64,000 bases of DNA from Oscillospiraceae bacterium. GTDB lineage: Bacteria; Bacillota; Clostridia; Oscillospirales; Oscillospiraceae. A program made the position numbers and the translations under genes. Positions 33,754 through 42,182 of the stretch are shown here, in pieces. The DNA is taken from contig CACWLG010000007.1 of assembly GCA_902761635.1 (NCBI GenBank), positions 1 through 64,000 of the forward strand. Reading direction: 5' to 3'. Position 1 is the stretch's first letter. Every line of letters starts with the position of its first letter. Below the pieces are notes generated by a model. It was not told the DNA's origin and made no database searches. It saw nothing but the letters and a program-made list of their open reading frames with translations.

Positions 33754-35058
33754 GTGGAGAAATATGTGATCAACGGCGGGACCACCCTGCACGGCGAGGT
33801 AGAGATCAGCGGCGCGAAAAATGCCGCGGTCGCCATTATCCCGGCAGCACTGATGGTCGACGGCGTTTGTGTGATAGAGAACATGCCCCAGATCAGCGAC
33901 ACGGAAATGCTGCTGACCATCCTCAAGGAGCTGGGGGCGAAGATCCGGTACCTCAACCGCTCGACGGTGGAGATCGACTGTACGGACGTGTGGATGCAGG
34001 ATGCGCCCTATGACCTGATGCGCAAGATCCGCGCCTCGTACTATCTGATCGGCGCGATGCTGGGCCGCTTCGGCCATGCCAAGACGACGATGCCCGGCGG
34101 CTGCAACTTCGGCGTGCGCCCCATCGACCAGCACATCAAGGGCATGAACGCCCTCGGCGCGGACATCGACATCAAGTCCGGCTTCATCTATGCCGACTCC
34201 CGCGACGGGAAACTCCACGGCGCGAGGATCTATCTCGACAAGGTCTCCGTCGGCGCGACGATGAACATCATCCTCGCCGCGACCCTGGCCCAGGGCCGGA
34301 CCATCATCGAGAACGCCGCGCGTGAGCCGCATATCGTGGACCTCGCCAACTTCCTCAACTCCATGGGCGCGGATATCCGCGGCGCCGGCACCGACACCGT
34401 GAAGATCAACGGCGTTGACCGGCTTCACGGCGGCAGCTACGCCCTCATACCCGACCAGATCGAGGCCGGCACCTACATGGTCGCCGCCGCCGCCACCGGG
34501 GGCGAGGTGCTCATCAAAAACGTCATTCCCCGCCATCTCGAGTGCATCAGCGCAAAGCTCAGAGAGACGGGCACCATCGTCCAGGAATACGGGGACGCCG
34601 TGCTTGTCAAGGGGGCCAGCGCCCTGCGCAGGATCAATGTGAAGACCCTGCCCTATCCGGGCTTTCCCACGGATATGCAGCCGCCCATGTGCGCGCTGCT
34701 GTGCGTGGCAAACGGCACCTCCGTCGTGACGGAGGGCGTATACGATAACCGCTTTAAGTACGTAAACGAACTGAGAAAGATGGGCGCCGAGATCCAGGTG
34801 GACGGCAGAGTCGCCGTGGTCGAGGGCGGCAAGCGCCTCAGCGGCGCGCCCGTCATGGCCTGCGATCTGCGGGCCGGCGCGGCGATGGTCATCGCCGGCA
34901 TGTGCGCCACGGGGACGACCGTGGTGGAGGATGTGCGCTTTATCGAGCGCGGATACGAAAACTTTGTGGGCAAGCTCAACGCCCTCGGCGCGGACATCCG
35001 CATTGTGGATGAGCCGGAGGAGAAGAGCGGCAGAGAGAAGATCCTCTCCATTGGCTGA
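33754..35058 (+). CDS. murA: UDP-N-acetylglucosamine 1-carboxyvinyltransferase (copy 1)
   Basis: Adds enolpyruvate to UDP-GlcNAc, the first committed step of peptidoglycan synthesis; about 434 residues. The start is taken as the GTG at 33754 (MEKYVINGGTTLHGEV) with GGAAGG upstream; a GTG at 33745 is possible. The active-site loop MPGGCNFGVRPIDQH carries Cys117, so it should be fosfomycin-sensitive. SGAKNAAVAI near the N-terminus and YPGFPTDMQPP near residue 310 are family blocks. It overlaps the next gene (TGATG). A second murA lies in the dcw cluster at 62270. Confidence 0.94.
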   Translation: MEKYVINGGTTLHGEVEISGAKNAAVAIIPAALMVDGVCVIENMPQISDTEMLLTILKELGAKIRYLNRSTVEIDCTDVWMQDAPYDLMRKIRASYYLIGAMLGRFGHAKTTMPGGCNFGVRPIDQHIKGMNALGADIDIKSGFIYADSRDGKLHGARIYLDKVSVGATMNIILAATLAQGRTIIENAAREPHIVDLANFLNSMGADIRGAGTDTVKINGVDRLHGGSYALIPDQIEAGTYMVAAAATGGEVLIKNVIPRHLECISAKLRETGTIVQEYGDAVLVKGASALRRINVKTLPYPGFPTDMQPPMCALLCVANGTSVVTEGVYDNRFKYVNELRKMGAEIQVDGRVAVVEGGKRLSGAPVMACDLRAGAAMVIAGMCATGTTVVEDVRFIERGYENFVGKLNALGADIRIVDEPEEKSGREKILSIG

Positions 35059-35843
35059 TGAATATTAAGGTTTTTGCCAGCGGCTCCGGCGGCAACTGCA
35101 TGCTGCTTTCAGACCGGGATACCCACCTTCTGATCGACGCCGGAATCTCCATGCGCAGGGTGCTCTCCTCCCTGCACGCGGCAGGCCTGGACATACAGGA
35201 TATCGGCGGAGTGCTCATCACGCATGAGCACTCCGATCATGTTTCCGGGCTCAAAATGCTGCTCAAGCACTGTGAGCTGCCGCTCTACGCGCCGCATACC
35301 GTGGCGGCGCGGCTGTGCGGCATGCTGCCGGAGGCCGGGGAGCGGATGAACGTGATCCCGACCGGGGCGGATTTCCGTATCGGCCGGCTCACGGTCCAGG
35401 CCTTTCACACGCCCCACGACACGGACGAGAGTGTGGGCTACCGCGTGGAGGGCCGGGGCGTCTTCGCCCTTGCCACCGACATGGGCCATGTGACGGACGA
35501 GGTGCTCGACGGGCTTCTCGGCGCGGACACGGTGCTCATTGAGTCCAATCACGATCTCAGGATGCTGGCCGACGGGCCCTATCCCGTTCAGCTCAAGCGG
35601 CGCATCCTCTCCGGGCGCGGCCACCTCTCCAACACCGACTGCGCCGCGCTTGCCGAAAAGCTGGTGGCGCACGGGACCGAAACCGTGATCCTCGGCCACA
35701 TCAGCCGGGAGAACAACCGGCCGGAGCTTGCCATGACGGAGACGGGGCGCCTGCTGCGGGGGAGCAATGCGCGGCTTTACTGCGCGCCGCCCTGGGGCTG
35801 CCTGAGCGTGGAGGTAAAGGAGCGCAGCGCATGCTCAATGTAA
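35058..35843 (+). CDS. Metallo-beta-lactamase-fold hydrolase, YycJ/WalJ-like
   Basis: 261 residues. The metal-binding motif is THEHSDH (about 55-61), preceded by FASGSGGNCMLL and DAGISMR, with further His in AFHTPHDTDE, Asp in ATDMGH, and His in GHLSNTD/GHISRENN. This matches the YycJ/WalJ group, described as a 5'-3' DNA exonuclease linked to mismatch repair in Firmicutes (family knowledge). Translationally coupled to murA through TGATG. Overlaps rlmH by 13 bases, and the same yycJ-rlmH order is seen in many Firmicutes. Confidence 0.9.
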   Translation: MNIKVFASGSGGNCMLLSDRDTHLLIDAGISMRRVLSSLHAAGLDIQDIGGVLITHEHSDHVSGLKMLLKHCELPLYAPHTVAARLCGMLPEAGERMNVIPTGADFRIGRLTVQAFHTPHDTDESVGYRVEGRGVFALATDMGHVTDEVLDGLLGADTVLIESNHDLRMLADGPYPVQLKRRILSGRGHLSNTDCAALAEKLVAHGTETVILGHISRENNRPELAMTETGRLLRGSNARLYCAPPWGCLSVEVKERSACSM

Positions 35844-36313
35844 AGCTCATCTGCGTCGGACGGATGCGGGAAAAATTCTATATCGACGCCTTTGCCGAAT
35901 ACCAGAAGCGCCTGCAGACCTTCTGCCGTCTGGAGCTGGCGGAGATCCCGGAGCAGCGCCTCGGGGAAAGACCCGCGCAGAAGGAGATCGACGCCGCCCT
36001 CGAGCGGGAGGGGCAGGAGATCCTGAAGGCCGTCCCGGCGGACGCATATCTCGTGGCCCTCTGCGTGGAGGGAAAGCAGATGCCGAGCGAGGGCATGGCG
36101 GCGCTCATCGCCGCGCGCGAGAGCTCCGGGAAACCGCGGCTCTGCTTTGTCATCGGCGGCTCCTTCGGGCTTTCTCCTGCGGTCAAGCAGCGCGCGGACA
36201 AGAGGCTCAGCATGTCCGAGATGACCTTTCCCCACCACCTGGCCCGCGTCATGCTCATCGAGCAGCTCTACCGCGGATTTAAGATAAACGAGGGATCAAG
36301 GTATCATAAATGA
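35831..36313 (+). CDS. rlmH: 23S rRNA pseudouridine-1915 N3-methyltransferase
   Basis: 160 residues, SPOUT-class methyltransferase that modifies helix 69 of 23S rRNA. Landmarks are VKLICVGRMREKFY at the N-terminus, LCVEGKQMPSEGMA, and the SAM-binding knot VIGGSFGLSP. The C-terminus is MTFPHHLARVMLIEQLYRGFKINEGSRYHK-type, almost invariant in this family (mentioned in part). Overlaps the end of the yycJ-like gene. Confidence 0.96.
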   Translation: MLNVKLICVGRMREKFYIDAFAEYQKRLQTFCRLELAEIPEQRLGERPAQKEIDAALEREGQEILKAVPADAYLVALCVEGKQMPSEGMAALIAARESSGKPRLCFVIGGSFGLSPAVKQRADKRLSMSEMTFPHHLARVMLIEQLYRGFKINEGSRYHK

Positions 36314-36320
36314 GCAGCGC

Positions 36321-36349
36321 TTGAAAGAACGGCGTCAAAATGGTATACT
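36321..36349 (+). promoter_or_regulatory. Promoter before DUF2007-like gene and phosphoglucomutase
   Basis: TTGAAA (36321-36326), a 17-base spacer and TATACT (36344-36349) with extended TGG. It lies 66 bases upstream of the start at 36415, which has AAAGGAGG. Confidence 0.75.
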
Positions 36350-36414
36350 GATAAAAATAACAATCCGGACGGTATGAAACGGATATTCTGCAAAACAAAA
36401 GGAGGTCTGCACCT

Positions 36415-36732
36415 ATGTCGGAAATCGGAGATTGGAGCCGGGTGATCCGGGGAGAGCTCTATGAGCGCTGGCCCAAGGACGAAAACGGACTGCCGGAGGA
36501 GCCGGTGCGTCTCGGCACGGCGGAGAACATCAACCTGTACGACGAGCTGACAGTGAACATGCTGGAGGCCTGCGGCATTCCCTGCCTGACGGTCTACCCC
36601 GGGGACGGGAGCTTCGGCAAGCTCATCCTCGGCATCAGCGGGCAGGGCACCGATATCTATGTCCCGAAGAGCATGGCAGAGGACGCCGCCGCCCTCTGCG
36701 CATACAAGGGCGACTATGACATGGAAAGCTGA
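36415..36732 (+). CDS. Small DUF2007-like protein
   Basis: 105 residues. The second half (NMLEACGIPCLTVYPGDG, then GTDIYVPKSMAEDAAALC) has the ferredoxin-like pattern of DUF2007, described as a putative signal-transducing domain. This assignment is by eye and tentative. It has its own promoter and a strong AAAGGAGG site and lies 40 bases before the phosphoglucomutase gene, so the two are probably one transcript. Confidence 0.7.
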   Translation: MSEIGDWSRVIRGELYERWPKDENGLPEEPVRLGTAENINLYDELTVNMLEACGIPCLTVYPGDGSFGKLILGISGQGTDIYVPKSMAEDAAALCAYKGDYDMES

Positions 36733-36772
36733 GGCTTTGAAAAACGGAAAATCCGAAGGAAAGGAGATCACT

Positions 36773-38503
36773 ATGTCAAGAACATATAAGGAAGAATATG
36801 AGCACTGGCTCAACAGCCCCGCGCTCAGCGAGGCGGAATGGGAAGAGCTCAACGCCATCCGGGACGATGAGAAGGAGATCGAGAGCCGCTTCTACGCCCC
36901 GCTGGAGTTCGGCACCGCGGGCCTGCGCGGCACGATGAAGCTTGGCCTGCACCACATGAACATCCATGTGATCCGCCACGCCACCCAGGCCTTTGCCAAC
37001 GTCATTTCCGCCGAGGGGGAGGAGGCAAAGCGCAGCGGCATCATCATTGACCACGACTGCCGCATGAACGGCACGCTGTTTGCCAGGGAGGCCGCCTGCG
37101 TCATGGCTGCCAACGGCATCCATGTGCGCCTGTTCGATTCGCTGCACCCCACGCCGGAGCTGAGCTTTGCCGTGCGCTATTACGGCGCCACCGCCGGCCT
37201 CAACATCACCGCGAGCCACAACCCCAAGGAGTATAACGGCTACAAGGTCTACTGGTCCGACGGGGCCCAGCTCCCGCCTCAGAAGGCGGACGCCATCGCC
37301 AGGCAGATGCAGGCCATCGACATCTTCAACGGCTTCAAGACCTGTGAATTTGATAAGGCCCTGGCCGAGGGAAAAATCGAGATCATAGGCGATGAGACGG
37401 ACGAGGCCTTCCTTGAGCGCGTGCTGGACCAGGCCATCGACAAGGAGGTCGTCCGGGAGGTCGCCGACGATTTCAAAATCGTCTATACCCCCTTCCACGG
37501 CTGCGGCTACAAGCTGGTCCCGGAGGCGCTGCGGCGCCTCGGCATCAAGCACATCTACCCCGTGCAGGAGCAGATGGTCATCGACGGCGCCTTCCCCACG
37601 GTGGAAAGCCCCAACCCCGAAAATCCCGAGGGCTTTGAGCTCGCGGTGAAGCTCGCAGAGGAAGTGGACAGCGATCTCATCATCGGCACCGACCCGGACT
37701 CCGACCGCATCGGCACCATGGTCCGCGAGGGGGATAACTATGTCCCCATCACCGGCAACCAGCTCGGCGTGCTGCTCATCGACTATATCATCAACGCCCG
37801 CCGGAGGACCGGCACCATGCCGGAAAACCCGGGCGTCGTGTCCTCCATCGTGACCACCAACATGGCTCGTGCCGTCTGCGAGGCAAACGGCGTCCATTAT
37901 GAGGATACCTTCACCGGCTTTAAGTACATGGCCGAGCGCGTGGCCTCCTGGGAGGCTTCCGACAGCTATACCTATCTCTTCGCCTACGAGGAGAGCTACG
38001 GCTACATGATGGGCGAGTATGTGCGCGACAAGGACGCGGTCACCGCCGCCATGATGGTGGCGGAGATGGCGGCGTACTACCACGAGAAGGGCATGACCCT
38101 GGTGGACGCGATGAACGCCCTGTATGAGAAATACGGCTGGTTCAAGGAGTACACCATGAACCTCGTCATGCCCGGGCTCGACGGGCTGCAGAAAATGAAG
38201 GACCTGATGGAGCAGCTGCGCAAAAATCCCCCGAAGGAGATCGGCGGGCAGGAGGTCCTGCGCACCCGCGACTATGCCGACGGCAGCATCAGCGTGGCGG
38301 GCCTCGGCAAGGTGGGCACCACGTCCTTTGCCGGCTCCAACGTCCTGTATTTTGAGCTTGCCGACGGCAGCGACTTCATCGTCCGCCCCTCCGGCACCGA
38401 GCCGAAGATCAAGATCTATCTTCTGGTGCGCGGCAGCAGCAGCGAGGAGTGCGACGCCAAAATCGAGAAATATAAAGCCTATGCGGAGACGTTGAAAAGA
38501 TGA
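36773..38503 (+). CDS. pgcA: Phosphoglucomutase/phosphomannomutase
   Basis: Alpha-D-phosphohexomutase, 576 residues, long form found in Firmicutes. The start at 36773 follows AAAGGAG. The four domains are marked by the N-terminal FGTAGLRGTM, active-site phospho-Ser loop TASHNPKEYNGYKVY (Ser about 147), metal loop GTDPDSDRIGTM, sugar-binding YEESYGYM, and C-terminal phosphate loop RPSGTEPKIKIY. It interconverts glucose-1-P and glucose-6-P (or the mannose pair), feeding glycolysis or envelope sugars. Overlaps the chromate-transporter-like gene (ATGA). Confidence 0.94.
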   Translation: MSRTYKEEYEHWLNSPALSEAEWEELNAIRDDEKEIESRFYAPLEFGTAGLRGTMKLGLHHMNIHVIRHATQAFANVISAEGEEAKRSGIIIDHDCRMNGTLFAREAACVMAANGIHVRLFDSLHPTPELSFAVRYYGATAGLNITASHNPKEYNGYKVYWSDGAQLPPQKADAIARQMQAIDIFNGFKTCEFDKALAEGKIEIIGDETDEAFLERVLDQAIDKEVVREVADDFKIVYTPFHGCGYKLVPEALRRLGIKHIYPVQEQMVIDGAFPTVESPNPENPEGFELAVKLAEEVDSDLIIGTDPDSDRIGTMVREGDNYVPITGNQLGVLLIDYIINARRRTGTMPENPGVVSSIVTTNMARAVCEANGVHYEDTFTGFKYMAERVASWEASDSYTYLFAYEESYGYMMGEYVRDKDAVTAAMMVAEMAAYYHEKGMTLVDAMNALYEKYGWFKEYTMNLVMPGLDGLQKMKDLMEQLRKNPPKEIGGQEVLRTRDYADGSISVAGLGKVGTTSFAGSNVLYFELADGSDFIVRPSGTEPKIKIYLLVRGSSSEECDAKIEKYKAYAETLKR

Positions 38504-39042
38504 AGCTTTTGTGGCAGCTCTTTCTGGCCTTTGCCCGCGTCGGGGTCATGACCTTCGGCGGCGGCTATGCCATGATCCCCATCCTGGAGCGGGAGATCGT
38601 GGACAGGCACGGCTGGGCCACGGAAGAAGAGCTGATGGACTACTATGCCGTGGGCCAGTGCACCCCCGGCGTCATCGCCGTCAACACGGCGACCTTTATC
38701 GGCTATAAGACCGCCGGTACCCTCGGCGGCATCGTGGCGACCCTCGGCGTCGTTTTCCCCTCGGTCGTCATCATCACGGTCATCGCCGGCATCCTCACAA
38801 GCTTTGCGGAGGTCCCCGCGGTCAAGAGCGCCTTCGCCGGCATCCGCGTGTGCGTGTGCGTGCTCATTTTCAACGCCGTCCTGAAGCTGTGGAAAAAAGC
38901 GGTCGTGGACAAGGCGACGCTGGTGCTGTTTCTCGGGGTGTTCCTGCTCTCCGCGTTTTTCAGCGTCTCGCCGGTGGTTTTCGTCGTCTTCTGCGCCGCG
39001 GCGGGCATTCTGCTCACCAGATGGGGGGTGCGCGGCAAATGA
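38500..39042 (+). CDS. Chromate transporter family protein, first half
   Basis: 180 residues of the short-chain ChrA type, one six-helix-like unit. The N-terminal motif ARVGVMTFGGGYAMIPILEREIV and the GQCTPGVIAVNTATFIGYKTAG segment are family signatures. It is encoded inside the stop of the phosphoglucomutase gene and overlaps its sister gene (ATGA). Short-chain pairs work together as an antiparallel two-protein transporter. Chromate is the family name; the natural anion here is unknown. Confidence 0.9.
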   Translation: MKLLWQLFLAFARVGVMTFGGGYAMIPILEREIVDRHGWATEEELMDYYAVGQCTPGVIAVNTATFIGYKTAGTLGGIVATLGVVFPSVVIITVIAGILTSFAEVPAVKSAFAGIRVCVCVLIFNAVLKLWKKAVVDKATLVLFLGVFLLSAFFSVSPVVFVVFCAAAGILLTRWGVRGK

Positions 39043-39614
39043 TCTATCTGCGCCTGTTCTTCGAGTTTTTCAAGACCGGCCTCTTCGCGGTGGGCGGCGG
39101 CATGGCGACGCTGCCGTTCCTTTACGATATCTCCGCCCGCACCGGCTGGTTTACCCACGAGATGCTTGCCGACATGATCGCCGTGTCCGAATCCACCCCC
39201 GGCCCCATCGGCGTCAATATGGCGACCTATGTGGGCTATGTCACCGCCGGCATCCCCGGCGCGGTCACGGCCACGCTCGGACTTGTGACGCCGAGCGTCA
39301 TCATCATCCTGCTCATCGCCCGGGCTCTCAAGGCCTTCCGCGCAAACCCGCTGGTGGACGCGGGCTTCTACGGCCTGCGCCCCTGCTCGGTGGGGCTGAT
39401 CGCGGCGGCCGGCCTGCTTGTGGTGAAGCTCGCCCTCTTTAACCCCGCCCTCTGCGCCGAGAGCGGGAAGCTTTCGGATCTCTTCAACTGGAAGGCGATC
39501 GTGCTGGCCGCCGTGCTGCTCGTGTGCACGCGGTATGTGAAAAAGCTCAAGGGCCTGCACCCGATCGTTTTCATCCTTGCCTCCGCCGTGGTCGGCGTCG
39601 TGTTTTCGTTTTAA
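39039..39614 (+). CDS. Chromate transporter family protein, second half
   Basis: 191 residues from the ATG at 39039 (MIYLRLFFEFFKTGLFAVGGGMATLPFLYDI), which overlaps the previous stop. The motif ESTPGPIGVNMATYVGYVTAG parallels GQCTPGVIAVNTATFIGYKTAG of the partner, showing the two are homologous halves. The C-terminal region has two further hydrophobic segments. It ends in a 4-base convergent overlap with ylbJ. Confidence 0.9.
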   Translation: MIYLRLFFEFFKTGLFAVGGGMATLPFLYDISARTGWFTHEMLADMIAVSESTPGPIGVNMATYVGYVTAGIPGAVTATLGLVTPSVIIILLIARALKAFRANPLVDAGFYGLRPCSVGLIAAAGLLVVKLALFNPALCAESGKLSDLFNWKAIVLAAVLLVCTRYVKKLKGLHPIVFILASAVVGVVFSF

Positions 39615-40588
39615 AAAACCCACGCCCCCGCGATATATGCCATCACGGCCGCAAAGCCCGCGCTCATCAGGCGCCCTGTCATGTGCAGGGCGCCTTTTGC
39701 TTTGCTGCCGTGCAGAACGCCCAGGGTCTGAAAATGCACCGACAGGCCGCCCCAGCCGAGCAGAAACGCCGCGAGGGCAAGGCTCTCCCGACAGGGCCTC
39801 AGCCCCTGCAGGGCCGCCGTGCCGCTGCCGAGCTCAAAGAAGCCCGTGAGCATGGCGCGCACAAAGCGCGGCTCAAAGCGAAGGCGCGCGGCGATCGCTA
39901 TGCTGAGCGTCGTGAGCGCCCCCCGTCCGTCCAGTACCGCGAGCAGCACCGTGAAGCACAGGGCAAAGCCGCACACGCTCAGCATCGCCGTGACCGCCTG
40001 TCGCACAGACTCCACCAGCGCAAGGGCGGGGTCCGCGCTCTCCGTAAAGACGGGCTGGATCTCCCCGCAGGGCTGCCGCCCGCGAAAGAGAAGCCCCGTC
40101 AGCACGGCCGCGAGGACGTGGATGAGGTAGAGCAGGAGCCCCGTCTTCACCGAGCCGAAGACCCCGACGCCCACCGCGCCCACGATAAAGGCGGGGCCGG
40201 AATTGTTGCAGAAGGCGAGCAGGCGCTCCGCCTCCCGGGGGGAGACGCTGCCCTGACGCGCCATGTCCCCGATGTAGGCCGCCCCCGCGGGATAGCCGCC
40301 GGTGAGGCCGATGAGCAGAGCCGAGGCGCCCGCGCCGCTCACGCCGAAAAGGCGCATTGCCGCCGGGGCCAGCAGACGCCCCAGCAGCCCCGGCAGACCC
40401 AGGCGGTTCAAAAAGCCCGACAGCACGAAGAAGGGAAAGAGCGAGGGGATCAGCAGCCGCGCGCAGACCCCGAGCCCCTCCCGGCAGGCGTCGGCCGCGC
40501 GCGGGGCGTGGGTCACCAGCGCCGCGAGCAGGGCCAGTCCCGCGATCAGAATCAGGGCGCGCTTTGCGCCGTTTTGCGTTTGTTCCAT
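39611..40588 (-). CDS. ylbJ: Sporulation integral membrane protein YlbJ-like
   Basis: 325 residues from the ATG at 40588, which has AAGGAGG 7 bases upstream. Polytopic protein with nucleoside-recognition (Gate) domains: LLIPSLFPFFVLSGFL, then GVSGAGASALLIGLTGGYPAGA and AFCNNSGPAFIVGAVG are the recognisable family blocks. In Bacillus ylbJ belongs to the mother-cell sigma-E regulon and contributes to spore properties (established for the family). Divergent from the sporulation genes yqfC-yqfD, supporting the assignment. Confidence 0.88.
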   Translation of the reverse strand: MEQTQNGAKRALILIAGLALLAALVTHAPRAADACREGLGVCARLLIPSLFPFFVLSGFLNRLGLPGLLGRLLAPAAMRLFGVSGAGASALLIGLTGGYPAGAAYIGDMARQGSVSPREAERLLAFCNNSGPAFIVGAVGVGVFGSVKTGLLLYLIHVLAAVLTGLLFRGRQPCGEIQPVFTESADPALALVESVRQAVTAMLSVCGFALCFTVLLAVLDGRGALTTLSIAIAARLRFEPRFVRAMLTGFFELGSGTAALQGLRPCRESLALAAFLLGWGGLSVHFQTLGVLHGSKAKGALHMTGRLMSAGFAAVMAYIAGAWVF

Positions 40589-40610
40589 GGCAGAGCCTCC
40601 TTGTCCCACG

Positions 40611-40650
40611 AATGGTATCAAGCTATGCCGGAGCGCATACGCTTATACGA
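40611..40650. promoter_or_regulatory. Candidate divergent sigma-E-type sporulation promoters
   Basis: Between divergent ylbJ and yqfC, an imperfectly symmetrical stretch offers CATACGCT (40636-40643) on the plus strand and CATAGCTT on the minus strand (40627-40620). Both resemble the sigma-E -10 (CATACAnT). Each has a GTAT-containing element about 15 bases upstream. Confidence 0.35.
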
Positions 40651-40713
40651 AGCTTCAGTGGAAAACGGAGAAAGACTGTCTTGTTTGATTATGCCGAAAA
40701 CGGAGGAAGCGAG

Positions 40714-40995
40714 GTGCTGCGTTTGAAGACAGCCGGAGAGCTGCCCGCCGCCCTGTGCGAACGCCTCAAGCTGCCGGAGGAGCTTTTCCCCGGCGGAGGC
40801 AGGCTCACCCTCAGCGGGGGCAGGCAGGCGCTGGTCGAGGGCCAGCGGGGGATCCTGGAGTACACGCCCGGGCGCATAGTCGTGAGCTTCGGGCGGGAAA
40901 AGCTCAGCCTCCAGGGCGAGGGGCTGAAGGTGCAGGCCATGAACGCGGGGGAGCTGCTGATCACCGGCAGGATCTGCGCGGCGGAGTGGGGGTGA
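40714..40995 (+). CDS. yqfC: Sporulation protein YqfC
   Basis: 93 residues from a GTG at 40714, preceded by GGAGG with a 7-base gap; this gives exactly the usual family length. The pattern LKLPEELFPGGGRLTLSGG, VEGQRGILEYTPGRIVVS, and LLITGRICAAEW matches YqfC of Bacillus and Clostridia. In Bacillus it is transcribed by sigma-E in the mother cell. It is followed by yqfD, with a possible GTGA overlap, in the conserved order yqfC-yqfD-phoH-ybeY. Confidence 0.9.
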   Translation: MLRLKTAGELPAALCERLKLPEELFPGGGRLTLSGGRQALVEGQRGILEYTPGRIVVSFGREKLSLQGEGLKVQAMNAGELLITGRICAAEWG

Positions 40996-41000
40996 GCGGG

Positions 41001-42161
41001 ATGCGCATCAGCGATTGGTTTCGCGGCACGGCGGAGGTCGAGCTCTTCGGCGCCTTTCCGGCGGGAGTGCTCAACGCCGCGGCGGCGGAGGGCATGAAGC
41101 TCTGGGACGTGGAGAGCCGGGATGAGAACACCCTGCGCCTGCACACCGAGGAGGCGGGCCTTGCGGCGCTCGGCCGCCTTGCGGAAAAGGGCGCCTGTGA
41201 AATGCGCGTCCTGCGGCGCGGCGGGGGCCGGGGCGCGCGGCGGCGTCTCCTGCGCAGGCCCGCGCTTTTGCTCGGCGCGGCACTCATGGCGGGGCTCCTG
41301 CCGCTCTCGTCCCTCTTTGTCTGGGATGTCCGGGTGCAGGGCACCGAGAGGCTCAGCCGCGCCCGGGTGCTGCGCACGCTGGAGGACTGCGGCTTCGGCG
41401 TCGGGAGCTTCTGGCCGGGGCGAAACACGGATCTCCTGTGCAGCGAGGTGATGCTGCGCCTGCCCGAGATCGCCTGGATGAGCGTGAACGTCAGCGGTTC
41501 GCGGGCCGTGGTCGCGGTAGCGGAGCGGACGGAGAAGCCCGTGATGTACGACAGCGCGCGCCCGGCGGATCTCGTGGCCGCCCGGGATGGCCTCGTGCGG
41601 CGCGTGAACGCCCTCGCGGGCAGGGCCGCGGTGCGGGAGGGAGAGATCGTGACTGCCGGGCAGGTCCTCGTCAGCGGCACGCTGGAGAGCCTTACGGGAA
41701 GAGCGCAGCAGGTGCGCGCCCGTGGCGCCGTCATGGCGGAGACCTGGGTGGAGCGCAGCGCCCTCTGCCCGGCGCGGGAGGAGCGCAAGACGCCCTCCGG
41801 CATCCCGCACAGCCGCTTTGCCCTGGTACTGGGAAAAAAGCGGGTGAATTTGTATATTGGCAGTGGAAAAACTATTGACGGATGTGATAAAATAATCTCG
41901 GAGTATACCCTCGGGCTGCAGGGGCTGTTTTCCACGCCGCTGCGCCTTGTGCGCGAGCGCTTTGTCCCCTATGAGACCCGGCCCGGTGACGACTATGACC
42001 CGGGGCGGACGGGGCGGCAGCTCTATGCCGAGCTGGAGAAAAGCACCGAGGGGCAGATCCTCTCCTATACCCTCACGCCCGGAAGGCGCGGGGAAGTGCA
42101 TGTGCTCACGCTGCGGGCACACTGTTTAGAGAACATCGCCCGGCCGCGGGAATACGGCTGA
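41001..42161 (+). CDS. yqfD: Sporulation protein YqfD
   Basis: 386 residues from the ATG at 41001; a GTG at 40992 overlapping the yqfC stop is an alternative. An N-terminal soluble part (RISDWFRGTAEVELFG) precedes one membrane segment near residues 88-110, then a large extracytoplasmic domain with DVRVQGTERLSRARVLRTLEDCGF. The family is a mother-cell stage IV sporulation protein. The patch 41845-41895 is strikingly AT-rich compared with its surroundings but stays in frame. Confidence 0.92.
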   Translation: MRISDWFRGTAEVELFGAFPAGVLNAAAAEGMKLWDVESRDENTLRLHTEEAGLAALGRLAEKGACEMRVLRRGGGRGARRRLLRRPALLLGAALMAGLLPLSSLFVWDVRVQGTERLSRARVLRTLEDCGFGVGSFWPGRNTDLLCSEVMLRLPEIAWMSVNVSGSRAVVAVAERTEKPVMYDSARPADLVAARDGLVRRVNALAGRAAVREGEIVTAGQVLVSGTLESLTGRAQQVRARGAVMAETWVERSALCPAREERKTPSGIPHSRFALVLGKKRVNLYIGSGKTIDGCDKIISEYTLGLQGLFSTPLRLVRERFVPYETRPGDDYDPGRTGRQLYAELEKSTEGQILSYTLTPGRRGEVHVLTLRAHCLENIARPREYG

Positions 42162-42182
42162 GCGCGAAAGGAAAATCCGTAC

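Noticed and set aside
41845-41895. AT-rich patch in yqfD as a promoter
   Set aside because: TTGACG and TAAAAT occur but only 7 bases apart. No properly spaced pair was found.
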